From assembly GCA_949987705.1 (NCBI GenBank), contig OX465283.1:7668207-7732206 (forward strand): a stretch of 64,000 nt of DNA, read 5' to 3'. Under the pieces are notes generated by a model, which saw nothing but the letters and a program-made list of their open reading frames with translations, was not told the origin of the DNA and did no database searches. The position numbers and the translations under genes are program-made. The DNA comes from Thereva unica. Lineage: Eukaryota; Arthropoda; Insecta; Diptera; Therevidae. Positions 45,375-56,519 of the stretch are shown piece by piece. The number at the start of each line of letters is the position of its first letter. The first letter of the stretch is position 1.

Positions 45375-46690
45375 TAGAGCTCGAGAGCGTATATGCTCTG
45401 CTTTGTCACATAAAGATTATTAAATATTGCAAACTTTTGCAAGTTGACCTTGACACCTTTTACTCTTGGTGTGCTTCTTAACATTAGTAAATGCGATATC
45501 ATGACTTAGTAGGAGACTTGGTCCTATAATTTTAACTACATCTTTTCGCAAGCGCCGTGGGGTGGCCGATGTTGTATTTGTTCATCAAGGTCGTCTTAGG
45601 TTTTCTAAAGCAGGAAGTACATAATTGCGTTGCATTGCTATACTTGAGTGAACTTATCTGCAATGCCTTACATTATAGGGATTTGACACATTAAAGCGTT
45701 GCGTGTCGGCACTTAAATGCGTTTTGAAATTTGATTTCATATTGAATTTGTGTTGAATCCCTCATCAAAATCCATTTTCAATATATTACTGAGTTAATCC
45801 GGGCTGATAATGTTTGCAAAAAAAAAACAAGACAAATTTGACAGAGTATTGAATGCGTTGTATGAGTAAAAATTAAATAACTCTTGCATTATATTGCGAT
45901 GCATTGAAGGTAGTGCCGCATTAATAGGTCTATACATATACACCTGAGCAATAAAAGCAGTAAAAAATTAAATTAAAAGGTATTAATAATAACTTATTTA
46001 AAAAAATTAAAAATTTTACGGCTTCACTTCGCTTCTGTACGTCGATTGGTGCGTTTATTTGACATTCGTCACCACGGGCAACGTTGGTCAATAATTTCTT
46101 TTTACCCCAAACTCTTCTTCAAGTAACCGTAGACGTTGTGAGAACACATACATAAAATACGTAGGAATTTACGCCTACGTTTACGTTTTAAAAAATACGT
46201 TGTTTCTCCAATTTCGCTCATAAATATTATATACATGGAGTGTAATCGAGTGGCTGTGAAACCGAGTGGATTGGTGTCAGCCATTTTTGTAAGCTCCACT
46301 TTCTTCTGTGCTTGAGGTTCGGCTTTTATTTCAATAATTTGTTGATAATATTTTAAATAAAATGAAAATAATTAGTTTTCTTTGGTTTTTCCCTTCAGGC
46401 AGAGGGCTTCACGCTTGATGTTTAAATATCGCACTTTACACCCCCTCTATACTATTGCTTTATCTAAAATGAAAACAAACAAAAATCTTAAAAGTTTTAA
46501 ACGTTTCCACTAAATAAAATTGAAGACATAATTAGTTAAGTTTAACATTTAAAATTATTTGCAATAAAACAATGCAGAAATCAGGACATTAAATAAATAC
46601 AAACTTTCCCATATCTAATGAACGCAGCCAGTTTATGTACTAAAAATGCAATTTTAGGTAAAAGAACTAAATTTTAAGCTACACTTAATT
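45375..46690. other. Spacer, nothing recognised
   Basis: No protein domain, RNA gene or clear inverted repeat was seen. Confidence 0.4.
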
Positions 46691-47220
46691 ATATACTACG
46701 TTTACAAGCGGAGTTTCCCTCCGGATGGAAGTTTCGATCCGGAGTGAAACACTGCTTATAAACCAGGAGACTACGTTTACAAGCGGAGTTTCCCTCCGGA
46801 TGGAAGTTTCCATCCGGAGTGAAACACTGCTTATAAACCAGGAGTGAAAATCCAGAACTTGGATTTTCGCTCCCGAAGAAAAAGCTGGAGGGAAACTTCG
46901 ATCCCGGTTTATGTTGTGCTTATAAACGCTGACTGGGAGTGAGAATTTTTTCCAAAGGGGGAAAACTTTGTAAAGAAGAAGCTGGGTGTTTTATTTTGCA
47001 ACAATTGATTTTTTTCTTTGTTTATTGATATTTTTAAATACATTAAATTAAACATTGGGTTTATATTTGTCTTTGCTATGATTTTGAATTTGAGCTTGGA
47101 GCTGTCATCTCAAACCAGAAAGTATTTTGGATTTACACTCCCATTGCTTATAAACGCATCGGGAGTTTTACTTTGGATTGAAGATCCAGGAGTGAAACTC
47201 CGCTTATAAACGTAGTAATA
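46691..47220. mobile_element. 524-bp MITE with duplicated left end
   Basis: The element is 46694-47217 with inverted ends TACTACGTTTACAAGCGGAG and CTCCGCTTATAAACGTAGTA. ATA flanks both ends (46691-46693, 47218-47220), a candidate 3-bp duplication. The left 75 bp is repeated in tandem (46695-46769 and 46770-46844), so the end motif ACTACGTTTACAAGCGGAG occurs twice. Within it, TCCGGATGGAAGTTTC and ATCCGGAGTGAAAC form smaller palindromes. Non-coding. It lies about 0.5 kb upstream of MRG15. Confidence 0.75.
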
Positions 47221-47682
47221 CAAAAGTATTAATTTCTTTTATCTTTATTGTTGTAATAGTTTTGGGGTTGTTTGTTGAAATCTCTAGCAGCTATAAATTA
47301 TCCAAGAACATGTGTAAAATTGTAAGTAAACACCAGCAGATAATTGCAAAAGATCAACTTAAGAGGAACATTCATACATAATGGAAACGGCAGATGGTTT
47401 TTTGAACATTATTAAACATTCCGATTTCTTTAAACTATTCAGGTATAGAAGTATTTTTAATTAATTTTCCTATTTTAAATGGAGCATTTCCCAATTCATT
47501 TAATTATTATCTTTAATTTGAGAAATATTCTGCATTCTTTAATTTTATCCAATACATAAACCTAACTTGCTAATTTCTGCTAACTTCACAAAACTAATTA
47601 AACCCACAAAAACACTTATCTGTCAGGTTTCTTGTTTACCAGGGAATAAATAAAAGCCGCCAAAATAACTTCCGAAAGTGAT

Positions 47683-48916
47683 ATGAGTACAAAATTTAAA
47701 TTCGCCGAAGGTACAACAAATAACTTTAAATTTTAATATAAAATAAATAAAATTATTGATTTAGGCGAAAAGGTGCTCTGCTTTCATGGGCCCCTTATCT
47801 ACGAGGCGAAGGCGCTCAAAAGTACAGTAACTAAGGATAAACAAGTGAAATACTTTATTCATTATGCTGGTTGGAATAAGAAGTAAAACCTTTTTGTATA
47901 TATAATACAATAAACCACAAATTTTTTCAACCTTAGTTGGGATGAATGGGTCCCAGAAAATAGAGTCCTTAAGTACAATGAAGCGAATGTCCAGCGACAG
48001 AAGGAGGTTTACAAACAGCACGCTTCACTTGCTGCCAGAAATAAGAAATGTAAGGAAATATAGCTGGAAATATGGATATTATTTGTTCAATTTTTAGCCA
48101 CACCAAAAGGAAAGAAGTCTGATGGAACTAAGGACGGCGATTCGAGGGCATCTACACCGTCGAAAGAGATAACTAAAGAGACAACAGCAGCAGTTGCTCC
48201 ATCAACATCTGGACGGGGTCGTCCCGCTAAGCCAGTTACACCAGCAGTATCTCAAGAAAACAAAGACGAAGGACCACGGTATTTGCGGATATATTTGATA
48301 ACAGGATGTGCATTGATTTTTTTTATTATTGCATTAAAGGAAAAAGAGAGGACGAACTGAAACGTCTTCCGTAGAAACGGAAGAACAATTTTTGGCCAAA
48401 GTTGAAATAAAAATAAAAATCCCAGACGATTTGAAACCGTGCTTGGTGGACGATTGGGATGCTATAACACGCCAGCACAAATTACTAGATGTTCCAGCCA
48501 AAACTACGGTCCAAGATATCATAGATAGCTATATTGCCTTTAAGAAATCATCTAAAGCAAATAATCCTAGCAAAGAAATTGCAATCACGGACGTTGCAAA
48601 CGGATTAATTGAATATTTTAATGTTATGTTGGGATCACAACTTTTGTACAAATTTGAACGCCCTCAGTACGCTGACATACTGCAACAGCATCCGGATACG
48701 CCAATGTCGAAACTCTATGGGGCCTTTCATCTCCTTCGGCTATTTGTTAAGCTTGGCTCGATGCTGGCGTTCACTGCTCTTGACGAGAAATCTGTTCAGA
48801 CTCTCCTAACGCACTTGAATGACTTCTTGAAGTTTCTTGTCAAAAACAGCGCTACATACTTTAGCATGTCCAGCTTCGTGAACGTCAGCCCCGAATATCA
48901 CCGGAAAGCTCAGTAA
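47683..48916 (+). CDS. MRG15: MRG15 chromodomain/MRG protein (MORF4L1 homologue)
   Basis: Chromatin reader of methylated H3K36 and scaffold of Tip60 acetyltransferase and Sin3 complexes (known role). Five exons: 47683-47710, 47765-47882, 47937-48049, 48098-48278 and 48340-48916, giving 338 residues. The chromodomain covers about residues 8-80 ([38 protein letters not shown]). A Lys/Ser/Thr linker with KKRGR (about 145) precedes the MRG domain (about 165-338; [52 protein letters not shown]). The Drosophila protein is about 424 residues, so the linker is shorter here. All introns are about 48-61 bp. The gene converges on TSR3 (stops 120 bp apart). Confident. Confidence 0.95.
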
Positions 48917-49036
48917 AACTTGCTTATGACTCAAAGAATTAACTTTTAAGAAAATTTTATTTTATAGAATATATAAAATTGTTTATAGACATAGAAAGTT
49001 TACAACAATCAAGGACAAAAGTGTGTTTTTATTTCT
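48917..49036. terminator. Convergent 3' ends, MRG15 and TSR3
   Basis: Only 120 bp separates the stops. TTTATT at 48956-48961 gives AATAAA on the minus strand for TSR3. AATATA/TATAAA variants near 48967-48975 could serve MRG15. The two 3' UTRs probably overlap. Confidence 0.5.
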
Positions 49037-49777
49037 TCAGTCTTCATCGCTGCTGCTGGAGCTGGGCCAGTCCCTACTTGGCTGTTTGTTTAATCGTTCT
49101 TCTTGGGCGTCTTTTAAATAAGTGTTCTGTGCTGTCAGTATCTCTTCACTTGTCTTGCACTCCGAGTACTTTTCAAGAATCTCGCTATTCAGCTCAATAA
49201 ATGCATGTCCCCATGAGAATTTGTTCATGTACCAATGCGCTTCTTGCTTAAGTCCTACTATATACATCGCCGCAGCAATTGCTTCAACGCAGCTCAGCTG
49301 GCATGGCTTGCCGTAATTAATGGGATTTGCAGCAACTAGAAAAGGGAGCAATCTAGGATGTGGACTGCGCATCCTATTAAAAGGCGTCTCTTCCAGCTTG
49401 GCCCAGGAACAATCAACAACTGCTAAACCGCTTTCTAAAATTATACTTTTATCAGCAGGACTGACGCAATTAGTCCCAACAGGTGTAAGAACAAGTCCCG
49501 GAAATCTTTGTCCTAATCTTAAATTTGAAATAAGACCTAAACGGAGTAGTTTCCTGCCGGAGCACTTCTTGGGATCGCACTGATTCAAATCCCACATCGC
49601 CACAGGAAAATCTGCAGGTCGCTCCGAGCTTTCACCTTCCGAATTCGATCCATCTTCTGAGGATGACAATGTCAGCACGGATACGGTCTCTGCTAGTTTA
49701 CGTTCACATCTTTTATTCGATTTGCTATTCTGATATTTTCCTTTATTCCTTCCTCGGCTTTGGTGCTTGCTGCTCAT
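49037..49777 (-). CDS. Tsr3: TSR3, 18S rRNA aminocarboxypropyltransferase
   Basis: TSR3 transfers the 3-amino-3-carboxypropyl group of S-adenosylmethionine to a hypermodified pseudouridine in 18S rRNA during late 40S maturation (known role). A single exon encodes 246 residues from the ATG at 49777. A basic N-terminus and Ser/Glu-rich stretch (SSEDGSNSEGESSERP, about 39-54) precede the conserved N-terminal domain (VAMWDLNQCDPKKCSGRKL, about 59-77). Then come LVLTPVG, VVDCSWAKLEETPF (about 119-132) and the core RLLPFLVAANPINYGKPCQL with SCVEAIAAAMYIVG, the family's SAM-binding region. The acidic C-terminal tail DWPSSSSSDED is common in eukaryotic members. No frameshift. Confident. Confidence 0.93.
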   Translation of the reverse strand: MSSKHQSRGRNKGKYQNSKSNKRCERKLAETVSVLTLSSSEDGSNSEGESSERPADFPVAMWDLNQCDPKKCSGRKLLRLGLISNLRLGQRFPGLVLTPVGTNCVSPADKSIILESGLAVVDCSWAKLEETPFNRMRSPHPRLLPFLVAANPINYGKPCQLSCVEAIAAAMYIVGLKQEAHWYMNKFSWGHAFIELNSEILEKYSECKTSEEILTAQNTYLKDAQEERLNKQPSRDWPSSSSSDED

Positions 49778-49799
49778 GTCCCGTCAATTGGTTCCACAA

Positions 49800-52700
49800 G
49801 ATTCCCTAAATAAACTGACGCTTCGTAATTAACCTCAACTTGTCAAATCAAAATACAAGGCCATGGTTAAAGCATCTACAGATTTTATTAGTTATATTCA
49901 TTGTATACTTTTATAAATGCGATATCAGCAATATTTAATAGATTATAAAATCAATTTGGTTTCTACAATTTGACATTTCGCCATCCAGCGACAATTAGGA
50001 ATAATTCGTTCTTATTAGATTTTACCAGTAAAAGCTTATAATTGATATGTTTACACAAAGATGTCACCTTAGTCAAAATGAAGAAGGTGAAAGATGTAAA
50101 GCTTAGTTTTTCATTTAAAAAATAAGAACTCTCTCTTTTTAATACAAAGTAACTTTGTTTAAAGGCGAAAGAACAATTTGCACAATAATAAAGGCCTATT
50201 ATTATATTAAATAACGCCTGATGGAATTAGATATTTCCATTGGTGTTAAAATTGGCAGAAAGGACCAAATATTTTAGTCATAAAATCCCCAAAATACAGT
50301 CAGCTGGCTTTAAAGCAAGTTCTTTCTTTAATAACAAACAAATTAAAATGGGCCACCTTTACAGCACAATACGAACAAATGTTTAAGTAAAAGTAAACCA
50401 AAGTAATGGCTGGTTTGTATTTGTTAACAGGGGTTTGATGTAGAAAGCTCTGATTCAGTGATACCTGCCTTAAAGTTAGCTCCTTTCTGTTCAACCACTA
50501 TGTACTATTGTTACTTCGATTACCGTGGCTAAATAGGAATATTCGATCTCCACGTAATCAGAGAAATAAATTATATAACATGTCAAGGGCCAAATACACG
50601 ATCGCTCCAACCGAACACCATGGCGTGGTCAGATGAGCGTTGGGTCTTTGGCCCTTTAGAAAAAACACCCACTTAAATGCAGAATAATCTTAGATCACCG
50701 GAGGCCTAATAAATAGGTCAGTCGTGAACGGTGTGCTCCGGATACCTAGCGGTGTCCGGTTCTAATCAGCCTTACCCCGGTATTATGGATCTCTGCGCGG
50801 GTGTATCTCGTTATTCCGCTTCTCGTGAGAGTAGCTAATGGATAAACTTAATATCCAAAACCAAAAACGGGTTCGGTTACCCTAAACCAAAACCGGAAGG
50901 GACCACAAATCTCGTGGAAAAAAGGGCTACGGCATTCAGGAGCCCACCTAAACCAAGTGAAACCACAAGCTCCCTCCTTCGCAAAAAGCCGCCAAGCAAC
51001 CACCTGCAACCCTGTCGTCCTCGTGACAATGCCGCTGTCCAGCGTTCACCTGCAAGTAAGGCCGGGGTAGGTAAACCACCACCGGGCTAGCAGAATCCTT
51101 CGCCGCTTGCCTAACACCCGATCGGAGAAGACCCAGTGTCGAAGGAGGATTTCACAATAATCCTGGAAGACATTGCTTGGACTAAGCAGGTCATTCCAAA
51201 CTTCATCAACTGCATCAATTGCATCAAGTCGCAAGTCAAAAATGAACAGCTTATGGGGCGCAATATGGCATAGTGCACCGGGCACAAATTACCCAAGCCC
51301 CGCCCTGAATAGGATGCATGGCTTTTCGTCCACAGCATAAGTTTTTATGTAACGTTATGAAAGAATGCTCTCAAAAGTGGGTTACAATTTTCCAAACCTA
51401 AAAAATACGAACCCAGCGGATGATGTAATTTATTGTAAAATGAGCATTATTGTTGGAGTCAAGCAAGCATATATAAATATATGTAGTCCACTTAAATTAG
51501 TTGAAATCGTTGTTTTTTGGTAATTTTTCCCACATCTATTAGTCCGATGCCAAGTGAAGGAAAACGAATCGAAGTTTGAACTTTTTTTCCAATGCGTAGG
51601 GTAATAACAGAGAGGACTGCTAAAATGTATGGTTTTGCCGCCACAAGCATCTTGACTTTTACCGCATTGGATACTTTGGGTTGAACTGGATCGGGAAAAG
51701 TTCTAGAGAATGCACCAAGGCAACAATCTTTTCCATAAACTGAAGCATCATTGGGAAATAAACGGAAAATGGAGGTCAGGTAAGCGAAAGCAAAATTAGA
51801 AAAACGATCAATGATCGAATACAAATCTCTGATTCCAGTATTAAATAACGAATATTGTTTAGTTCAAACATCTCGAATACATGTATGTCATTCCCGTAGT
51901 GGATATGTGTGAGCGCGTTAAATATTTTATTAATAGTAATAATTTTTATTTCGACTCTATAATTTTTAAATCAACACCGCGTCGCTTGGTAGTGATTTCT
52001 TGGCCAGGTACCTCCTGTAAATCTTAAAATAAGTAAAAAGAAATGAAATAATCAGAAGCGTAACGTTATCACCAAAGAATTTATAATATGAATTATTATT
52101 CGGGAAGAAGGTGAAACAAACTGTTGGCCGTAAATTTTTTACAAATAAAACAATTAAATTAGGTCATTAAAACAATGCGCTGCATACCAAGTGCGTTAAT
52201 GACAAAATGACTGAAAGCTGAATGTAAATAATAACATCGTATGAATTATTCTATATTACCAGACTTATTATTATTATTTTCCTAGTATTTAGGTCGCTGT
52301 GCTACATAAAATATCAATTGTATATCACTAAAAATATCGCCTTTCTCCTGTAAAAAAAACATTCACTTCTTCTGATCTCATCGTTAGGCAAAATTTTCGG
52401 GTTGGTCTAAAAATATATTCGTTCTAAATTTAATCTATTTTACCTTGGATAAAAAGCATGAACATTTTTCAACAATCTTCATATTTGCCAAGCAAAAATA
52501 ATTTAGAAATTTTATAGTTTGAAAAATGCTCTCGTAGTAGCAATTTTCTTTTTTAAAAAAAATTGTGCAGCATTATGAAAACCGCCATATAAGTTTATTC
52601 CGCCATATTTACCCGATTCTTACCAAACGCGCGCTTCGCTGCAAACTGAAGTTCTAAAAATAACTGACAGCCGTGCAGAAACATTTTTGTTCATTAAAAA

Positions 52701-53480
52701 AATGTTTCTCATCACGGATTCTCGCTGATTGCTGCCTTCTGAAGGTGTTTCTTGTCTTTTTTAACAAATATTAATTCAGTTCACTTCATCTCGGGAAAAT
52801 GCTGCTGCTGCTGCTGAAAACGACGTTATTAGATGTTCTTCATGTGTGACAAACGGCACCATATAAAAATTCGATAATTTTGAATTGAATAAGCAGCACG
52901 AAGAAAAAAATAACAAAATTGGTGATCGCCTTGACCATTCCGCATATGCGAATTCAACTAGAAGCCGTTGTGTGGAGCACGCCGTGTGTACTGGATCTTG
53001 AGTACCTCATCGTGATCTTTATCGAGTCTCTCGTGACACTGAAGTTGTCCATTTATTTCTGTCAAATATGGTAGCATTTTTCCATTTTGAACCTTTTAAT
53101 AAAGTAACTATGCCAGAGCATAGATAGATTAATGTAAATTAAATTGCTTACCGTATATGACTTTATGTCTGCGCAATCAGCTAGAATCCCAATTTTTGTG
53201 TTGTTTGCTCTCTTTTACTATTAGTCATCGCTTGCGATTTATTCGGGGTGGTCTGAAAAAAGTGTTGTAGGGACTATGATGAATTAACCTACTGCAATTA
53301 CTTGAAGTATATTTACTTTGTTATTATGTTCTATTTTTGTACTAAGTAGCTTAGGCTTGGTCACGAAAGTAACATGATTCAAGTGAATCAAGCTTGCACC
53401 AGTGTGTACTCGATCGTAGAAGGGTTAGTGAGTTTAGTCAGTAGTAATACCCTGTGGGTTCGGACCTCCTCGTTGTCTCC
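49800..53480. other. Long spacer, little recognised
   Basis: No gene identified. At about 50585-50657 a compact palindrome has ends AAGGGCCAAATAC and CTTTGGCCCTTT, perhaps a minute MITE. GC-richer sequence at 50680-51310 includes a plus-strand stretch (EDPVSKEDFTIILEDIAW, about 51117-51170) of unknown origin. A 110-codon minus frame (51492-51824) has no recognised domain. From 51840 to 53480 I see nothing beyond AT-rich sequence and a CTG run at 52800-52816. Confidence 0.4.
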
Positions 53481-53484
53481 TGTT

Positions 53485-53643
53485 TTAAGGCCCCTTACAC
53501 GGTAATCCACATGTGCATCCAGATTTTCATCAAACCCATGCGCGCATCGAATTTTGATCGGCCGACTTACTCATAGTCAATAGTTTTGGTCGTACATCCG
53601 CACTTCAATGTATATCGAATTTGACCGTGCATGGGGGCCTTTA
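53485..53643. mobile_element. 153-bp MITE with TTA duplication (PIF/Harbinger-like)
   Basis: The element is 53488-53640; inverted ends AGGCCCCTTACACGGT and ACCGTGCATGGGGGCCT pair with two mismatches. TTA flanks both sides (53485-53487 and 53641-53643). Non-coding. Confidence 0.7.
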
Positions 53644-53936
53644 GGCATGGACCTTCAGTCGGTCAAACATTCCCTGCTGCTCGACCGATGTAAGATTCGC
53701 AACGCTCCCTCTTAAAAGAGGGAAAAAAAGCGACCTACTTTTGGCTGTTGAGCAGCAGCGTTTTTGTCCCCGTCTATTAGTATGCCTCGAACGTCTATCA
53801 TGAGGAACGTTCCAGGAAGCGAACCGACTAAACAGGCCCTATGTTGCTACGTCCGGAAACGTAGATGAGAGTTACGATATGCTTTCTATCGATCACGAGC
53901 CTATATAATTCAGCTCTTCATCGTTCCGGAAATGCA

Positions 53937-54227
53937 TCATGTCATAGCTGAATCTAAAGCTTTTATAAAGGCTTTTTCATTCTTCTTCGATAGGTCTACA
54001 TCCCAACTTGAGCCTTGGCCAATTTCTGCCTTCTCTTCCAAATATGTAGGTACTTCCTTTCTACGCACCTTGCTACATGTTTCTTGTTTTGAGTTAGTCA
54101 AAAACTCATGATTGCGCACACTCTGAAATATTGAACAATTGGACGTCTGTAGCTGAAGAATTGTTGAATTCTGCAGTGCAGAATTTTGGAGTTCACCCGA
54201 AGTCGTCACCTGATTGACAATTGCCAC
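53937..54227 (-). CDS. Unrecognised open frame, possibly a remnant
   Basis: A 96-codon minus-strand frame begins MAIVNQVTTSGELQ and is rich in Gln, Asn and Ser at first (NSALQNSTILQLQTSNCSIF), then charged (KVRRKEVPTYLEEKAEIGQG, ..DLSKKNEKAFIKALDSAM). Composition is protein-like, but no family comes to mind and no neighbouring exon was found. It could be the last exon of an unseen gene, a transposon ORF scrap, or chance. Confidence 0.25.
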   Translation of the reverse strand: MAIVNQVTTSGELQNSALQNSTILQLQTSNCSIFQSVRNHEFLTNSKQETCSKVRRKEVPTYLEEKAEIGQGSSWDVDLSKKNEKAFIKALDSAMT

Positions 54228-54249
54228 AAAAGTGACATTGTGGCTTTCC

Positions 54250-54660
54250 CGAAATCATTTACCCTGTTGAAATTGAGTTGAAATTTCGACCATCGTATAT
54301 GATGTCGAGTTGAGTTCAATTTGGGTTGAAATAGAGCTGAACTGAAATCAAAACATAACCTCAAATTTTGGTGTGAAATTCTCATTTATAGATACGTAAA
54401 AACTTGGAACGAAGTAATTTTATATTCCTGTGCCAGCACAAACACTGAACACAAAACTACAGCCGAAGGCGGACTTAACGGACGGTAAACAAACAGAACA
54501 AATGTCACTTCAACTCAATTACAAAATGATTCGCGTATATGATGCGAAATATCGACTCGATCCTCGTAAGAGAGCTGAGTTGAGTAGACCCAGTTTCAAC
54601 TCGACCCGAGTAGACCCACTTTCAACTCGATAATTGGGTTGAGCCTAGTCATAAACGAAG
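54250..54660. repeat. Cluster of inverted TCGAGTTGA-like words
   Basis: Words such as GAGTTGA, TTCAACTCGA and GTCGAGTTGAG recur on both strands at 54263-54330 and 54500-54640. It may be a decayed palindromic element of about 390 bp; no clean ends or target duplication could be fixed. Confidence 0.4.
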
Positions 54661-54776
54661 TAATTTATAGTTGCATTTCTCACGGATAGTTGCCAAAATT
54701 TTTAGGTGATGCGACCATTTTTTGAAAATCGGAATGCAGTATTTTTTTGTAGAAATTGGAAGCAGTGAGATGCATA

Positions 54777-54977
54777 AAGTCGTGGTCACACAGTGCCAGT
54801 TAGCATGGGAGCTGGCGTAGTCAGTTACTAGTCTGACCGGCCAATGCGAGTCGAGCTACTGTCATGCGAGTACACAGGTGCTGCAGCTGTCCACTGTTAA
54901 GTCAGCAACTCGTATTGTGTATCCACGCCTTAGTTGACTAGGCCAGCTCTCAAACTCGCACTGTGTAACCACGGCTT
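54777..54977. mobile_element. 200-bp MITE (CGTGGTCACACAGTG ends)
   Basis: The left end CGTGGTCACACAGTGCCAG and the reversed right end CCGTGGTTACACAGTGCGAG match. The inverted pairing continues to GAGCTGGCGTAGTCAG against GAGCTGGCCTAGTCAA. Arms are about 50 bp. The duplication was not resolved. Non-coding. Confidence 0.7.
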
Positions 54978-55109
54978 AGCAAACGAGCAGGCGAGTGCGC
55001 AACTCTCTCTTTCTTACTCTCTCTGTCTCTTTATAAACGCTTTAAATTGATTTCACCTGTTTCTTATATTTTGAATGTAAACAAATCTTGCAACTTGTTT
55101 TTGACCACC

Positions 55110-55305
55110 TTCATAACCGATCAACTTCAAATTTTACACATATGCGTAGTTTGCTTCACAATGCAATCCTACCATTTTGTAAAAAATCGTGATAGCGGTT
55201 CCAAAATGGCGGCTGATTTTTGCGAATTAGTATCAAATTGAAGGGCATGACAGGTAGAATACAATTAGTTGTGTGACGTCATTCCAAATTCAAAATGGTG
55301 GATTA
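55110..55305 (+). repeat. Dispersed repeat, copy 2
   Basis: Homologous to 16835-17035 in the same orientation (see shared words there). This copy continues with GTGTGACGTCATTCC where copy 1 has AGTGTAGCGTCAAAG. Non-coding. Confidence 0.6.
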
Positions 55306-55544
55306 TCTTTTCCATTACAACCCTCTTCATTACTGCAAACAAACACGACATCTTGGCCACGTTGACCGAGTTCATACGCCTCAAAACTTTAGGCCCTTTA
55401 TATTTAGAGATCACTTGTGACACATTTGGTAATCAATTTTGATAAAAAAAAAATACGTTCTAGCGTTTTACTTCCTTTATAAAAGGGGGAGGTGGGTATT
55501 ATGTTGGCGCTCTGAGCACCTACCCCAAGTGCCCTAAGGTAAAT

Positions 55545-55875
55545 CCGCTAATGTTGTCCAGGCACGTAAACAACCAAATCTGTCGCATTTAAGACTCCGA
55601 AAATCCAAGAGAAATTGTCTAAGAGCTTCTCTAAACACAACGAGTGACAGTTTGGTTCGGTTTTTAGGCCGGCCGGCGCAATCGGCCCATACTTTTTTAA
55701 AGATGCGACTGGTTCGACGGTTACAATAAATAGATGGCGTCATCGAACGATCTTGACTGAGTTTTCGTGGCCTGAAATTGATGCCATGGATGTGAGTAAC
55801 GTTTATTTTCAGCAAAACGGCGCCACCTGTCATACAGATCGTGGAACAATTTCTCTATTGCTCTATTTGATTTAA
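55545..55875 (+). pseudogene. Dead mariner-like transposase, second type
   Basis: Plus-strand frames spell HVNNQICRI..DSENPREIV, QRVTVWFGF, GPYFFKDATGSTVTINRW, LTEFSWPEIDAMDVSNVYF and QQNGATCHTDRGTISLL, the order of a mariner/Tc1-type transposase catalytic domain. In-frame stops occur at about 55590, 55615, 55627 and 55663. The residue before GATCHT in active enzymes is Asp (QQDGATCHT); here it is Asn, so the catalytic site is lost. This type differs from the mariner at 22600 (which has HQVNAPYH). Both ends are missing. Any open frames on the minus strand here are shadows. Confidence 0.8.
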
Positions 55876-56309
55876 AATGACATGTCTTGTTGAAAAATCC
55901 TTTACAATCCGAACAAAATTTGCTACCTGACATTGCATCGTGACGTAACGTTTTATTGGATCATTAGTGCAAAAGGTAACCCCTGAGTTATTGTTCCCGA
56001 TATTTTATTTATAAAACATCAGGCTATTTGTTGGAACTAAGCTATACGATATGACGTCCCTTCAAATCATAAGTAGAAAGTGTGATATCATTCACTCCAG
56101 TAAGTACGGTGCAAAACTACAGCCATGTTTAAAGAAACACTTGCTCTCCGATTGCTGTATAACCGGCACACTTTGTAATTCCAGGACAATGCTGTGCTCG
56201 TGTTTATCATTAGGTCAGCATTTTTGATTTCCATTCATTACTTGTTTTTTTAATTGCACTTGTCTGCAATAGCCTGGATCTACATCATATACCGCACGGC
56301 AACTCACAA

Positions 56310-56504
56310 GTGCTAACCATGCATAGCAAGCTGGCGACTCTTTTGGTTACCGTCTCGATATTTTTATCTTTCATTGTGGGGCTTCCACAGAACGACTTAA
56401 GGCGATCGTACATCGACGACTCTGGGGCTTTGGGTGCTGTAAAGAAAACGAAAATCGAGGGGAATTATGATTTCTTGGTTGTCTTAAATAGTGGGGGATT
56501 GTAG
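56310..56504 (+). CDS. Possible first exon of a small secreted protein
   Basis: The ATG at 56322 (or 56310) opens a frame with a textbook signal peptide: MHSKLATLLVTVSIFLSFIV followed by GLPQNDLRRSYIDDSGALG, with a plausible cleavage near IVG|LPQ. The frame runs to a stop at 56504 after KTKIEGNYDFLVVLNSGGL. It could be a complete small peptide precursor of about 60 residues or the first exon of a longer one; a weak donor, GCT|GTAAAG, lies near 56440. I recognise no neuropeptide or enzyme family and see no conserved second exon. Moderate suspicion only. Confidence 0.35.
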   Translation: MLTMHSKLATLLVTVSIFLSFIVGLPQNDLRRSYIDDSGALGAVKKTKIEGNYDFLVVLNSGGL

Positions 56505-56519
56505 CTGGGAAATTTTCCG

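Noticed and set aside
51492..51824. 110-codon minus frame as a gene
   Set aside because: No domain, no neighbouring exon and no family resemblance; kept only as a note in the spacer entry.
52799..52849. ATG followed by CTG repeats (Met plus five Leu) as a leader peptide
   Set aside because: Only 16 codons, arising from a short CTG microsatellite; no downstream continuation.
55534..55933. Minus-strand frames of 99 and 70 codons as genes
   Set aside because: The plus strand here is clearly a decayed mariner transposase; these are shadows.
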